Below, one piece after another: positions 6,038 to 13,256 of a stretch of 15,129 bases of DNA (positions are counted from its first letter, which is position 1; each line of letters begins with the position of its first letter). This DNA is from Anaerolineales bacterium (GTDB taxonomy: Bacteria; Chloroflexota; Anaerolineae; 4572-78; NAK82), in the NCBI GenBank assembly GCA_024643945.1, contig JAHELX010000074.1, forward strand, positions 1 through 15,129, written 5' to 3'. The position numbers were made by a program, and so were the translations under genes. Below the pieces are notes generated by a model that saw only the letters and a program-made list of their open reading frames with translations, did not search any database and was not told the origin of the DNA.

Positions 6038-8383
6038 CTAAAACAGCGGCAACTGCCCCTCACCGCTCTCGATCAGGGGCACCAGACCGACGACGGCCTT
6101 AAAGTCGTGACGGGTCAACTCGTCGCTGGCAGCCAGGTTCTGGAGATATTCAAGTTTGATGAAAGTCCAGCCCCGGGCTTTTATCGTCTGCGCCAGCCAG
6201 GGTTGCGTCCCCAGTTTGTGTTGCCACAGACCAGTCCGGGCGGAGGGGATCACCAGGTTGCGCCAGCGGGTCTCCGGCTGAGAGGGGGAGGAGTCTACGC
6301 GGGGTAGGAAACGGGCCACGTTGGCGGTAGCGATCAAGTCAAAAGTAGCCCAAGGTCGCCCTTCCTCCTCCCACACCACCTCGAAGTCCCGTCCCCATTG
6401 ACGGGCACGGTACCCCAACCGTTCACCCAGCGCCAACAGGTCACTTATGCCGGCCTTCATCCCTTCTCGCCACGCTTCCTCTCGTTCATTGGGACGTAGC
6501 TGCCAGCGACCGGATGACGTTTCTTCGCCATAGGCTTCCAAACAGGCGTGCACCAGCCCGGCATCGGGAGTCAGTGGACCATTGAAGCGGCGATAGATGG
6601 CCTGGACGAACGCCGCTTCCTCCATAGGCTCACCTTTCTTGGCGTCGGCGTCGCGTAACGCGACGAGCACTGCTTCCTCCACCCGGTCACTGAGCGGATT
6701 GGCTACTTGACGGCCGACTTTATTCAGCCACCACCCCAGGGGCCGGCCGTCGTCATCGGGCACCATGAACAGGTCGCTCCTCTGCGCAGCTTCCAACCCC
6801 TCGCCGATTGCGGCGTTCAACCAACCTAAGGCCCGGCTCGTTGGCAGAGATGCCTGCACGGTCTCCAGCAATCCTTTGCGCATGAGACGGTGCCAGGCGG
6901 CAATATGCAATGTTTCCGTCTGTAATGGTTCACCGCGGGCGCGCACAAAATCAGCGGCAGCCTTAGCACTCTCGGCGACCACTCGGGGACGCAGCATCTC
7001 CGGCTCTTGAGTACGGGGTGCGTGGAGGGGGCCGGGGACCAGGGTGAACTGATGTTCGGCCGTGGCGCGGTGCTGCCAACTTTCGACCTCGTAGTCGGCG
7101 GCCAGAGCCGCCAGGACTATCGCCGAGGCTTGTTGTGGCAACGCTGTGCGAAAGGCCAACACACACGTGCCATCAAATCGAAACACAGGACGCAAGGCAC
7201 GCAGCGCGGCTGTCATCACCGCTTGATACCAGGTCCAGTCGGGCCATTTCTGCAATGCTAAAACCTTCAGTTTGGCGGCTTCGTCGGGACCGAAGAGCCA
7301 ACCGGTCCACAGGTAACTCAACGACCAGAAGACCGGGTTGGGTCGGGGAGGAGCGGCGAGCACCAGCGAGACCGATTCGGATACCAAACCACGCCCTACC
7401 GCACCGGCCCCCAGGTTGTGTACCCACACTAACCCCTGGGGGGAAGAAGGTAACTTAGTGGCCCAATGCAAATCGACCTGGAGAGAGAGCGGCGGCGTGG
7501 TGGGAGCAGATGCAGCGTGTTGGTGGGCGGCCGCCTCGAACAGGCGCCAGACGTTGCGCTCGACGAAGCGCAGGGGAGGCTGAAGCCTATCCAAAGTGAG
7601 ACGAGCCAGAGCTTCGGCCTGCGACCCCGGGTCGAGGGAATGAAGATTGCTGGCTGCGCTCAGGCAGGCGAGCAATACTGCCTTCAAATGGGCCTGGGTC
7701 TCCAGGTCGAAGATAGCTTCGATCTTCATCAACAGGTCAGCGATTGCGTAAAGCGCGCGCGGGGTATAAAGCTCCAGCAAGGTCTCGACGTGGGCGCGAG
7801 CCTCGGCATCCGGGGGAGACTTCGCGGAGGGCGCCACCCGGTTGAGCAGGTACCAATAATGCAGGCCGCGTGTCTCCACCTCGTCAAGAACGGCCAAATC
7901 CTCTTCGTCCACCGCCGCCAGCCCGGTTTGACCGCAGGCTGGACAGTCAACCCACTTCTGGCGCGGGTCGGCAGGCTCTCGTGACCAGACAAAGTAGTCG
8001 GCCACTACCTGGCGGTGGCAGGCGGGACAGTGGGTCCGATAGAGCTGGTCCAGGTGTTCGCGGAGGGGAACACCGCGTTTCAAGCTATCGCCCAGGCGGG
8101 TCACGGCAGCGCTCAAAACAGCCGGTTCAGGTGGCGCCAGGCGTTCCCGCAACAGCAGGACAACCAGGGGATTGCTGTTGGTGGCGATGACACGCCGGCC
8201 GGCAGCCATCGCTTCGCGGATGGGAATGTCGCTCACCGCGAAAGGGTCCAGCACAATTCCATCGGGATGGGTGTAGATTTCGACGAAATGTGTGGCAACG
8301 CCGTCCGGCCATACGGGTAGCAGGTCATCGAGCAGGCCGGTCCCTGCAGGCGTTATGCCGGGTACAAAATAATCAATCGCCAT
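6038..8383 (-). CDS. Large DUF1156/DNA-methylase-like protein with degenerate catalytic motifs, zinc ribbon and C-terminal clamp-type motif
   Basis: The protein has 781 residues from ATG 8383, preceded by a purine-rich GGGAAGGGAAG sequence; the upstream frame (to 8512) only translates GC-rich repeats. Residues 44-72 (VLDPFAVSDIPIREA, then GRRVIATNSNP) align by eye with motif I of adenine-specific DNA methylases (VLDPFxGSGTTxxEA, then GxDxNP), but the Gly-Ser-Gly is lost. A four-cysteine zinc ribbon (C119/C122 and C147/C150) follows, as in DUF1156-type methylases. The place of the catalytic DPPY shows APPR (343-346) before VFWSLSYLWTGWLFG. So it is probably not an active methylase, although it may still bind DNA or a nucleotide. 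The C-terminal 350 residues are helical/mixed, and the last five, QLPLF, match the bacterial sliding-clamp-binding pattern. It is a single gene convergent with hypE. I am sure it is coding; its function is open. Confidence 0.82.
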   Translation of the reverse strand: MAIDYFVPGITPAGTGLLDDLLPVWPDGVATHFVEIYTHPDGIVLDPFAVSDIPIREAMAAGRRVIATNSNPLVVLLLRERLAPPEPAVLSAAVTRLGDSLKRGVPLREHLDQLYRTHCPACHRQVVADYFVWSREPADPRQKWVDCPACGQTGLAAVDEEDLAVLDEVETRGLHYWYLLNRVAPSAKSPPDAEARAHVETLLELYTPRALYAIADLLMKIEAIFDLETQAHLKAVLLACLSAASNLHSLDPGSQAEALARLTLDRLQPPLRFVERNVWRLFEAAAHQHAASAPTTPPLSLQVDLHWATKLPSSPQGLVWVHNLGAGAVGRGLVSESVSLVLAAPPRPNPVFWSLSYLWTGWLFGPDEAAKLKVLALQKWPDWTWYQAVMTAALRALRPVFRFDGTCVLAFRTALPQQASAIVLAALAADYEVESWQHRATAEHQFTLVPGPLHAPRTQEPEMLRPRVVAESAKAAADFVRARGEPLQTETLHIAAWHRLMRKGLLETVQASLPTSRALGWLNAAIGEGLEAAQRSDLFMVPDDDGRPLGWWLNKVGRQVANPLSDRVEEAVLVALRDADAKKGEPMEEAAFVQAIYRRFNGPLTPDAGLVHACLEAYGEETSSGRWQLRPNEREEAWREGMKAGISDLLALGERLGYRARQWGRDFEVVWEEEGRPWATFDLIATANVARFLPRVDSSPSQPETRWRNLVIPSARTGLWQHKLGTQPWLAQTIKARGWTFIKLEYLQNLAASDELTRHDFKAVVGLVPLIESGEGQLPLF

Positions 8384-8403
8384 GTTCTTCCCTTCCCCTG
8401 TGT

Positions 8404-8486
8404 AGCCCCGTGGGGGGGCTTTCCCGAGCGAAGCCCCCCTGTGGGGCTGTGCAGCCCCGTGGGGGGCTTTCCCCTGTGCAGGGGAC
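8404..8486 (-). repeat. Array of GC-rich hairpins in the leader of the methylase-like gene
   Basis: Two near-identical AGCCCCGTGGGGGGCTTT-type units lie at 8404-8422 (one extra G) and 8453-8470. Between them is a third stem of AGCCCC/GGGGCT type (8431-8447). A CCCC-TGTGCA-GGGG hairpin follows at 8471-8484. All lie between the likely promoter (8525-8533) and the start codon (8383), so they would fold in the leader RNA. Confidence 0.75.
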
Positions 8487-8524
8487 CATCGGGCGCTCGG
8501 GACCGTGGGCAAGCCTCAATTTCC

Positions 8525-8533
8525 AGTATACCA
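8525..8533 (-). promoter_or_regulatory. Extended -10 promoter candidate for the methylase-like gene
   Basis: On the minus strand TGGTATACT (8533 down to 8525) is an extended -10 element one base off TATAAT. No good -35 is seen at 17 bp (TTACTC). Transcription would start near 8518, giving a leader of about 135 nt through the hairpin array. Confidence 0.5.
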
Positions 8534-8594
8534 TAATTCGTGTAACCGAGTAAAGCAGCAATAACATGCCCGATTGGGCCCAGTTTGATAGTTT

Positions 8595-8618
8595 TTGACA
8601 GTACCTCTATGCTATAAT
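8595..8618 (+). promoter_or_regulatory. Promoter-like signal upstream of the mevalonate cluster
   Basis: There is a perfect TTGACA at 8595-8600 and a perfect extended -10, TGCTATAAT (8610-8618). They are only 12 bp apart, so they cannot serve the same polymerase in the usual way. The extended -10 can work alone. Alternatively TTGACA may pair with TGTGAT (8618-8623) at 17 bp. It is the best candidate promoter for the HMG-CoA reductase gene, about 300 bp upstream of its start. Confidence 0.5.
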
Positions 8619-8629
8619 GTGATTAAAAT

Positions 8630-8662
8630 AGCAGTCAAAGCTTCTTGGGTGGCTGCTTTTTT
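8630..8662 (+). terminator. Terminator-like hairpin just after the promoter-like signal
   Basis: AGCAGTC (8630-8636) pairs with GGCTGCT (8651-8657), a 7-bp stem with one G-U pair and a 14-nt loop, followed by a T-run at 8657-8662. AAAA before the stem can pair with the T-run. It starts about 5 nt after the expected transcription start, so it could act as an attenuator or end a very short RNA. Confidence 0.5.
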
Positions 8663-8691
8663 GGTTCCCTGAGCATTTGCAGTGCAATAGC

Positions 8692-8866
8692 CTAGTACAT
8701 TGTAAAGGAAGTTTTGCAAAGCATGTCATTCTGCCACTAGGGTCCCCTCTGGGGAAGCCGCAGGCGAAGAATCTCGTTTTTGCACAGGAAGACTCAGGTT
8801 GTGCAAGAACGAGATCCTTTGCTGCGCTCAGGATGACATCTCAAGATTAACCTTACAGTGTACTAG
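8692..8866. mobile_element. MITE-like element with terminal inverted repeats and a long internal palindrome
   Basis: The left end CTAGTACATTGTAAAGG (8692-8708) matches the complement of the right end (8851-8866) with one substitution and one gap. Inside, arms 8723-8786 and 8800-8839 are complementary over about 40 positions (ATGTCATYCTG, then GCGAAGAATCTCG/TTTGCACA) around a 13-nt loop. The left arm carries about 20 extra bases (8734-8755). The 175-bp element has no reading frame. CTAG at both ends could be part of the inverted repeat or a 4-bp target duplication. It ends 51 bp before the HMG-CoA reductase start. Confidence 0.7.
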
Positions 8867-8917
8867 AGACAATTTGGGAATTTTCAACTCACTCAAGACA
8901 AGAGAGAGCGTAACCGA

Positions 8918-10204
8918 ATGCCTCAATCATCTCGCCTGTCCGGCTTCTATAAACGGTCCGTTGAGGAGCGGTCAGCAATCGTAGCCGCTGCTGCGGGCCT
9001 GACGGACGATGAACAAGCGATTTTGCGGGGAGCGGCTGGCCTCGACGCCGAGACGGCTGACCACATGATTGAGAACGTGGTAGGGCTGCACAGTTTGCCG
9101 CTGGGCATCGCCACCAATTTCATGATCAACGGGCGCGACGTACTGGTGCCCATGGTCATCGAGGAGCCAAGCGTGGTAGCCGGTGCCAGTTTTGCTGCCA
9201 AGCTGGCGCGGGCGGGCGGCGGCTTTGTTACGTCGTCTACCTCCCCCGAGATGATCGCTCAGATGCAGCTACTCGACGTGCCGAATCTGCACGCGGCTCG
9301 TTTTGAACTTCTGGCACAAAAGGAGCGCCTGCTGGACCTGGCTAACCAGACCGACCCGGTCGTCGTCAGCTTGCACGGCGGCGCTCGAGATATAGAAGTG
9401 CGCGCCATTGAAGAAAGCCCCGCCGGGCCCATGTTGGTGGTTCACCTGATCTATGATACCCGCGACGCGATGGGGGCCAACACTGTGAACACAGCGGCCG
9501 AAGCGCTGGCGCCTCTGGTCGAAGAGGTCACCGGCGGCCGGGTACTGCTGCGCATCCTGAGCAACCTGGCCGACCGGCGCCTGGCCCGCGCCAAATGCGT
9601 GGTGCCGGCCAGTGCGCTTACTTTCGAATCTGACGGGCATATCTTCGAGGGATACCAGGTGGTGAATCGTATCGTCGAAGCCTATGCCTTGGCTGCTGCC
9701 GACCCCTACCGCGCGGCGACACACAACAAAGGCATTATGAACGGAGTGGACGCCGTCGTATTGGCTACCGGCAACGACTGGCGCGCCATTGAGGCCGGGG
9801 CTCACGCCTACGCCGCCCGGAGTGGGCGCTACACTTCCCTTTCACATTGGGAGAAGACTCCCGAGGATGATCTGGTAGGCACTCTGGAAATGCCGATGGC
9901 GGTCGGCATCGTCGGCGGCGCGACGCGAGTTCATCCATTGCCCAAAGTTGTACTCAAGATTCTGGGGGTGCAGACGGCGCGCGAGCTGGCCGAGATCATC
10001 GTGGCCGTGGGCCTGGCGCAGAACCTGGCTGCCATGCGTGCCCTGGCAACAGAGGGTATCCAGCGCGGACACATGAGCCTGCACGCACGGCAGGTTGCCA
10101 TGGCGGCCGGCGCCACTGGCGACGAGATCGAGCGAGTGGCTGCCCAGCTCGTCCAAGAGCGGAGGGTCCGGCTGGATCGGGCACAGGAGATACTCAGCGA
10201 ATGA
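8918..10204 (+). CDS. mvaA: Class II hydroxymethylglutaryl-CoA reductase
   Basis: The enzyme interconverts HMG-CoA and mevalonate with NAD(P)H and commits carbon to the mevalonate pathway for isoprenoids. The 428-residue length, the soluble N-terminus (SRLSGFYKRSVEER) and the lack of membrane spans mark the bacterial class II form. Seen in order: ENVVGLHSLPLGIATNF (52-68), IEEPSVVAGAS (81-91) with catalytic Glu83, cofactor-loop DAMGANTVNT (183-192), Lys271 in HNKGIMNG, Asp287 in GNDWRAIEAGAHAYA, and His385 in RGHMSLHA on the C-terminal flap. These correspond to Glu83, Lys267, Asp283 and His381 of the Pseudomonas mevalonii enzyme, so it should be active. Family members vary in NADH or NADPH use, and I cannot tell which applies here. 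Linkage to HMG-CoA synthase and thiolase argues for synthesis rather than mevalonate breakdown. ATG 8918 has a weak GAGAGAG upstream. Confidence 0.97.
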   Translation: MPQSSRLSGFYKRSVEERSAIVAAAAGLTDDEQAILRGAAGLDAETADHMIENVVGLHSLPLGIATNFMINGRDVLVPMVIEEPSVVAGASFAAKLARAGGGFVTSSTSPEMIAQMQLLDVPNLHAARFELLAQKERLLDLANQTDPVVVSLHGGARDIEVRAIEESPAGPMLVVHLIYDTRDAMGANTVNTAAEALAPLVEEVTGGRVLLRILSNLADRRLARAKCVVPASALTFESDGHIFEGYQVVNRIVEAYALAAADPYRAATHNKGIMNGVDAVVLATGNDWRAIEAGAHAYAARSGRYTSLSHWEKTPEDDLVGTLEMPMAVGIVGGATRVHPLPKVVLKILGVQTARELAEIIVAVGLAQNLAAMRALATEGIQRGHMSLHARQVAMAAGATGDEIERVAAQLVQERRVRLDRAQEILSE

Positions 10205-10340
10205 GCGAATCAACAAAACAGCAAATCAGCAAATCGGCGAGACAGTGAAGCGCCAGATCCATAAATAGCAAGAGATGTAAGATACGAGACAGGGAATGCT
10301 GAATCCGGAATACGCAGTACGCAATACGCAGTACGGAATT
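10205..10340 (+). repeat. Spacer with 14-bp tandem AATACGCAGTACG repeat before the HMG-CoA synthase gene
   Basis: Two copies of AATACGCAGTACG(C/G) stand in tandem at 10309-10322 and 10323-10336, ending 4 bp before the ATG. Just after the reductase stop there is a shorter CAAATCAGCAAATCGGC-type repeat. No Shine-Dalgarno consensus is apparent before the downstream start. The words resemble those of the hypC-hypD hairpin. Confidence 0.7.
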
Positions 10341-11387
10341 ATGAGACCATCTACCGAGGTCGGTATCGTCGGCTATGGAGCTTACGTCCCCCGCTACCGG
10401 CTGCCGGCGACCGAAGTGGCTCGCGTCTGGAAGGGGGGCGAGGGAGGCCTGCCAATCACGGAAAAGGCAGTGGCTGGCCCTGACGAAGATGCTATGACTA
10501 TCGCCCTGGAAGCGGCGCGTAATGCCCTGGCCCGGGCGCCAATAGACCCGCAGCTCATCGGCGCGGTGTGGGTAGGCAGCGAGAGCCATCCCTACGCCGT
10601 CAAGCCGACCAGCACCATCGTAGCCGAGGCGATTGGGGCCACGCCGTACACCGAGGCCGCCGACTGGCAGTTCGCCTGCAAGGCTGGCACCGAAACCATG
10701 CAGGCTGGCATCGGATTTGTGGCCAGCGGTATGGCTCATTACGCGCTGGGAATTGGCGCCGACACGGCCCAGGGACGGCCCGGGGATGCACTGGAATACA
10801 CGGCGGCAGCCGGCGGCGCCGCCTTCCTCATCGGCCCGGTTGAAGAGAGTCTGGCTGTATTCGAGGCCAGTTCTTCTTACGTGACCGACACGCCCGACTT
10901 TTGGCGTCGCCCTTATATGCATTATCCCAGCCACGGGCAACGCTTCACCGGCGAGCCGGCGTATTTCCACCACATCACGTCGGCCGGCAAGCATTTGATG
11001 CAGCAGATGGGACGCACGGCGGCTGACTTCACGTACGTAGTGTTGCACCAGCCGAATGCCAAGTTCCCTCAGCGGGCAGCCAAAATGCTTGGCTTCAAGC
11101 AAGAACAATGGACCACCGGACTGCTCTGCCCGGTGGTAGGCAACACCTACGCCGGCGCGGCTATGCTGGGGCTGACGGCTATTCTGGATGAGGCCAGGCC
11201 GGGAGAGACCATCCTGGCTGTCTCTTTTGGCTCCGGGGCCGGCAGCGATGCCTTCGCCCTGCGCGTCACCGACCTCATCACAGAACGCCAGAGCCGCGCT
11301 CCTAAGACACAGGATTACATCGCCCGCCGCAAGGCGATTGATTACGCCACTTACGTGCGTTTTCGAAGAAAGTTACAAATGCAATGA
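10341..11387 (+). CDS. Hydroxymethylglutaryl-CoA synthase, archaeal type
   Basis: The enzyme condenses acetyl-CoA with acetoacetyl-CoA to HMG-CoA, the second step of the mevalonate pathway. The 348-residue protein follows the archaeal pattern closely, not the eukaryotic or Firmicutes mvaS form: [15 protein letters not shown] (7-21), [16 protein letters not shown] (78-93), [11 protein letters not shown] (111-121), [24 protein letters not shown] (139-162), [11 protein letters not shown] (201-211), HQPNAKFP (236-243) and [10 protein letters not shown] (296-305). Catalytic residues would be Glu81, Cys113 and His236. I chose ATG 10341 because the archaeal proteins begin a few residues before VGIVGYG. 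An in-frame ATG at 10296 would translate the tandem repeat. In archaea this enzyme forms a complex with the thiolase and DUF35 proteins encoded next, which keeps acetoacetyl-CoA within the assembly; the gene order suggests the same here. Confidence 0.95.
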   Translation: MRPSTEVGIVGYGAYVPRYRLPATEVARVWKGGEGGLPITEKAVAGPDEDAMTIALEAARNALARAPIDPQLIGAVWVGSESHPYAVKPTSTIVAEAIGATPYTEAADWQFACKAGTETMQAGIGFVASGMAHYALGIGADTAQGRPGDALEYTAAAGGAAFLIGPVEESLAVFEASSSYVTDTPDFWRRPYMHYPSHGQRFTGEPAYFHHITSAGKHLMQQMGRTAADFTYVVLHQPNAKFPQRAAKMLGFKQEQWTTGLLCPVVGNTYAGAAMLGLTAILDEARPGETILAVSFGSGAGSDAFALRVTDLITERQSRAPKTQDYIARRKAIDYATYVRFRRKLQMQ

Positions 11388-11389
11388 TA

Positions 11390-11450
11390 TAGGGGCTGGG
11401 GGCTGGGGGCTTCTGTCCATCATCGCTCAGCCTCCAGCCCCCAGCCCCTA
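11390..11450 (+). repeat. 22-bp GC-rich inverted repeat between HMG-CoA synthase and thiolase genes
   Basis: Arms at 11390-11411 and 11429-11450 pair with a single mismatch around a 17-nt loop. The left arm is built from GGGGCTGGGGG words and the right from CCCCCAGCCCC. No T-run follows (GAAATCATA), so it is not a standard terminator. It begins 2 nt after the synthase stop and ends 26 nt before the thiolase start. Confidence 0.85.
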
Positions 11451-11476
11451 GAAATCATACAATCGGAGTTACAGTA

Positions 11477-12631
11477 GTGCGTGACGTTTCTATCATTGGT
11501 ATCGGACAAACCCCCGTCGGGGAACATTGGGAGCGCAGCCTGCGACATCTGGCCTACGAGGCGATCGCCGCGGCGATGCGAGATGCCGGCGTTGAGCGGG
11601 CCGACGCGCTGTACCTGGGCAACATGCTGTCAGGAGAAATCAGCGGCCAGTCGCACCTGGGACCCCTCGTCGCCGACTTCGCCGGGCTGCGAGGCATCGA
11701 GGCAATTAAAATCGAGGGCGCGTGTGCCGCCGGTGCGGCCGCGGTGCGCATAGGTTATATAGCCGTTGCCGGCGGCTTGCAAGACATCGTCATTTGCGCT
11801 GGCGTGGAGAAGATGACGGATGACGTCGGAAACCGCTTGACCAGTGGCCTGGCGCAGGCCGCCGACGCCGACTATGAGGCAATCCACGGCGTCAGCTTTG
11901 TGGCTCTCAACGCCCTGTTGATGCGCCGTTACATGTACGAGTACAACGTGCGCCACGAGGATTTCGCCGGCTTTGCCATCAACTCGCATGCCAACGCAGT
12001 TGGCAATCCCAACGCCATGTTCCCCCGGCCGATCAGCTTAGAGGCTTTTAAGAAAGCGGGGATGGTAGCCGATCCCATCAATCTGCTGGACTCTTCGCCC
12101 ATGGCAGACGGGGCAGCAGCGGTAATCCTTTGCCCCAGCGAGCAGGCGCGCGAGTTCACCGATAACGCGGTGCGCATCGCAGCCAGCGCCATGGCCACCG
12201 ACAGCCTGAGCATCCACGACCGGCGCGACCCCCTCTGGCTGCAGGCGGCCCAAGATTCGGCACAGCGCGCCTACCGGCAGGCAGGCGTCTGGCCTAACGA
12301 GATTGACTTGTTTGAATTGCACGACGCTTTCACCATTATGGCGGCCCTGAGCCTGGAGGCAACCGGCTTCGCCGAACGGGGCAAGGGCTGGCAACTGGCT
12401 GTCAATGGTGACATCCGGCCCGATGGGCACATCCCCATCTGCACCATGGGCGGACTCAAAGCGCGCGGGCATCCGGTAGGCGCCACAGGTATCTATCAAA
12501 TTGTGGAAGCGGTGCAACAGTTACGGGGTGAAGCCGGCGGCTGTCAGATCCCCAACGCCCGCCTGGCGATGGCTCAAAACATCGGAGGCAGTGGCGCAAC
12601 TATTGTCACTCACATCCTCGAACGCGGATAG
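11477..12631 (+). CDS. Acetyl-CoA C-acetyltransferase (acetoacetyl-CoA thiolase), archaeal/SCP2-like type
   Basis: It joins two acetyl-CoA into acetoacetyl-CoA, feeding HMG-CoA synthase. The protein has 384 residues from GTG 11477, preceded by CGGAG (11463-11467) at 9 nt. Thiolase features: the nucleophile Cys83 in IEGACAAGAAAVRIG, ICAGVEKMTD (106-115), NLLDSSPMADGAAAVIL (202-218), His282 in FELHDAF, and CTMGGLKARGHPVGATG (322-338) with His332. The LHDAF and GGLKARGHP forms are typical of the archaeal thiolases that pair with a DUF35 protein, rather than of the classical atoB/phaA type (NEAFA, GGAIALGHP). It lies 89 nt after the synthase gene and 49 nt before the DUF35 gene. A SCP2-type thiolase of another pathway is possible, but the gene order speaks against it. 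Confidence 0.94.
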   Translation: MRDVSIIGIGQTPVGEHWERSLRHLAYEAIAAAMRDAGVERADALYLGNMLSGEISGQSHLGPLVADFAGLRGIEAIKIEGACAAGAAAVRIGYIAVAGGLQDIVICAGVEKMTDDVGNRLTSGLAQAADADYEAIHGVSFVALNALLMRRYMYEYNVRHEDFAGFAINSHANAVGNPNAMFPRPISLEAFKKAGMVADPINLLDSSPMADGAAAVILCPSEQAREFTDNAVRIAASAMATDSLSIHDRRDPLWLQAAQDSAQRAYRQAGVWPNEIDLFELHDAFTIMAALSLEATGFAERGKGWQLAVNGDIRPDGHIPICTMGGLKARGHPVGATGIYQIVEAVQQLRGEAGGCQIPNARLAMAQNIGGSGATIVTHILERG

Positions 12632-12667
12632 AGCAATCAACAACCAGCATAAATCGACTTAGATATT

Positions 12668-12672
12668 GGAGG
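12668..12672 (+). promoter_or_regulatory. Ribosome binding site deciding the DUF35 start
   Basis: GGAGG at 12668-12672 lies 8 nt before ATG 12681 and overlaps the alternative in-frame TTG at 12666, which is thereby excluded. Confidence 0.8.
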
Positions 12673-12680
12673 TATTTCAG

Positions 12681-13082
12681 ATGAACATCGCACGCAACTG
12701 GAGACTAAGAAGCCAACGCTATGCCCTGGTGGGGGAGGTTTGCGACGACTGTGGCAAGAAGATATTCCCGCCGCGGGATGTCTGTCCTTATTGCACGCAG
12801 GAAGCCCAAACCCCTTTCCAATTCAGCGGGCGGGGGGAGATATTCTCGCACTCCACCATCTACAACCCGCCCGCGGGATATGAGGAATACACACCTTATA
12901 CCGTAGCCCTGGTCAAGCTGGAGGAGGGCCCGCTGGTCACCGCCCAACTGACTGATGTGGAGCCGGAGGAAGTAGCCATCGGCCAGCCAGTGGAGATGGT
13001 CACTCGCAAAATCCGCGAAGAAGGCCCCGAGGGGTTGATCATCTATGGCTATAAATTTCGTCCCAGACTTCAGGAAGCATAA
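12681..13082 (+). CDS. Zinc-ribbon OB-fold protein (DUF35), scaffold of the thiolase/HMG-CoA synthase complex
   Basis: The protein has 133 residues, the usual length. An N-terminal rubredoxin-like zinc ribbon has C21/C24 and C35/C38 (CDDCGKKIFPPRDVCPYC). An OB-fold then starts about residue 48, with GRGEIFSHSTIYNPPAGYE, TPYTVALVKLEEGPLVTAQLTD and IGQPVEMVTRKI. In a methanogen the homologous protein bridges thiolase and HMG-CoA synthase and helps form their shared CoA-binding site; the position as last gene after exactly those two supports the same job here. It has no catalytic residues of its own. It is probably translated from the same message as the thiolase. Other members of the family serve other thiolases, so the assignment rests on context. 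Confidence 0.93.
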   Translation: MNIARNWRLRSQRYALVGEVCDDCGKKIFPPRDVCPYCTQEAQTPFQFSGRGEIFSHSTIYNPPAGYEEYTPYTVALVKLEEGPLVTAQLTDVEPEEVAIGQPVEMVTRKIREEGPEGLIIYGYKFRPRLQEA

Positions 13083-13196
13083 GACCAGCCAGAAGCTACC
13101 TGCCACCTGGTTGATTTGGCAAACTGGTGGAGAATATCAGGAGAAGGGATGAAGGTAGCTCCACAAACAGGGGCTGTGTGTCTTGGTAGTGTGGTC

Positions 13197-13246
13197 TCCA
13201 CGTCCAGTGACTTGCGTCTGATAGCGTCTTGGAAGCACTACGTGGA
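13197..13246 (+). other. Stem-loop in the intergenic region
   Basis: TCCACGT (13197-13203) pairs with ACGTGGA (13240-13246). Directly inside, AGTG pairs with CACT across a 2-base bulge. The loop is about 28 nt. It could be the first helix of a structured RNA extending to 13478. Confidence 0.4.
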
Positions 13247-13256
13247 CGGTTAGTGA

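Noticed and set aside
8384..8512. N-terminal extension of the methylase-like protein to an upstream start
   Set aside because: The added 43 residues only translate the GC-rich hairpin array; ATG 8383 has a good purine-rich site directly upstream.
10296..10340. HMG-CoA synthase start at ATG 10296
   Set aside because: It would translate the 14-bp tandem repeat; homologues begin just before VGIVGYG, which fits ATG 10341.
11391..11411. G-quadruplex in the GGGGCTGGGGG run
   Set aside because: Only three long G-runs are present; the inverted repeat with the C-rich arm explains the sequence better.
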